From Oscillospiraceae bacterium (GTDB taxonomy: Bacteria > Bacillota > Clostridia > Oscillospirales > Ethanoligenentaceae): a stretch of 5,143 nucleotides of DNA. The position numbers and the translations under genes are program-made. The stretch covers positions 1-5,143 of the forward strand of contig DOXU01000022.1 in NCBI GenBank assembly GCA_003518885.1. Direction: 5' to 3'. Under the pieces are notes generated by a model. It saw only the letters and a program-made list of their open reading frames with translations. It ran no database searches and had not been told where the DNA came from. How positions within the stretch are numbered: position 1 is the first letter of the stretch; each line of letters starts with the position of its first letter. Positions 5,132 through 5,143 of this stretch are shown here, one piece after another.

Positions 5132-5143
5132 GATGAGTATGCT

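Overview
The window looks like chromosomal DNA of a low-to-moderate GC Firmicute (Bacillota). Three things suggest this: a THF riboswitch ahead of a folT-like ECF transporter gene, a murG product that resembles the Staphylococcus/Bacillus cereus type, and frequent TTG starts behind strong Shine-Dalgarno (SD) sequences. I lean towards an anaerobe of the Negativicutes or Clostridia. That lineage guess is inference from remembered protein similarity, not a search. I see no mobile element, CRISPR array, tRNA or rRNA.

Layout: (1) Positions 1-118, minus strand, hold the first 39 codons of a folT-like folate ECF transporter S-component gene. Its leader (about 123-284) carries a tetrahydrofolate riboswitch with a legible translational expression platform, and a good promoter lies at 291-319. 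(2) A divergent promoter at 344-373 drives rpsO (ribosomal protein S15, 487-753). The roughly 107-nt rpsO leader can fold into a pseudoknot that covers the SD, as expected for S15 autoregulation. A strong intrinsic terminator (787-824) follows. (3) Positions 958-3490, plus strand, hold a probable two-gene operon: a COG2509-type FAD-dependent oxidoreductase with a CxxCxxC motif, then a MurG-type lipid II glycosyltransferase. A 14-bp palindrome, partly repeated 30 bp downstream, overlaps the predicted promoter and may be an operator. (4) A bidirectional terminator (3605-3639) separates this operon from a convergent gene on the minus strand (3672-4997). That gene encodes an AGCS-family sodium:alanine/glycine symporter, with a candidate promoter at 5087-5115. 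(5) A consensus -35 hexamer at the right edge hints at another plus-strand gene beyond the window.

The coding genes belong to known families: folate uptake, ribosome assembly, peptidoglycan synthesis and amino-acid uptake. The richest content is regulatory RNA. Two divergent leaders about 100 nt apart each appear to control translation by hiding their SD, one in response to a metabolite (THF) and one in response to a protein (S15). I found no clear sign of a wholly new system. The least explained parts are the oxidoreductase, its pairing with a murG, and its palindromic promoter site.
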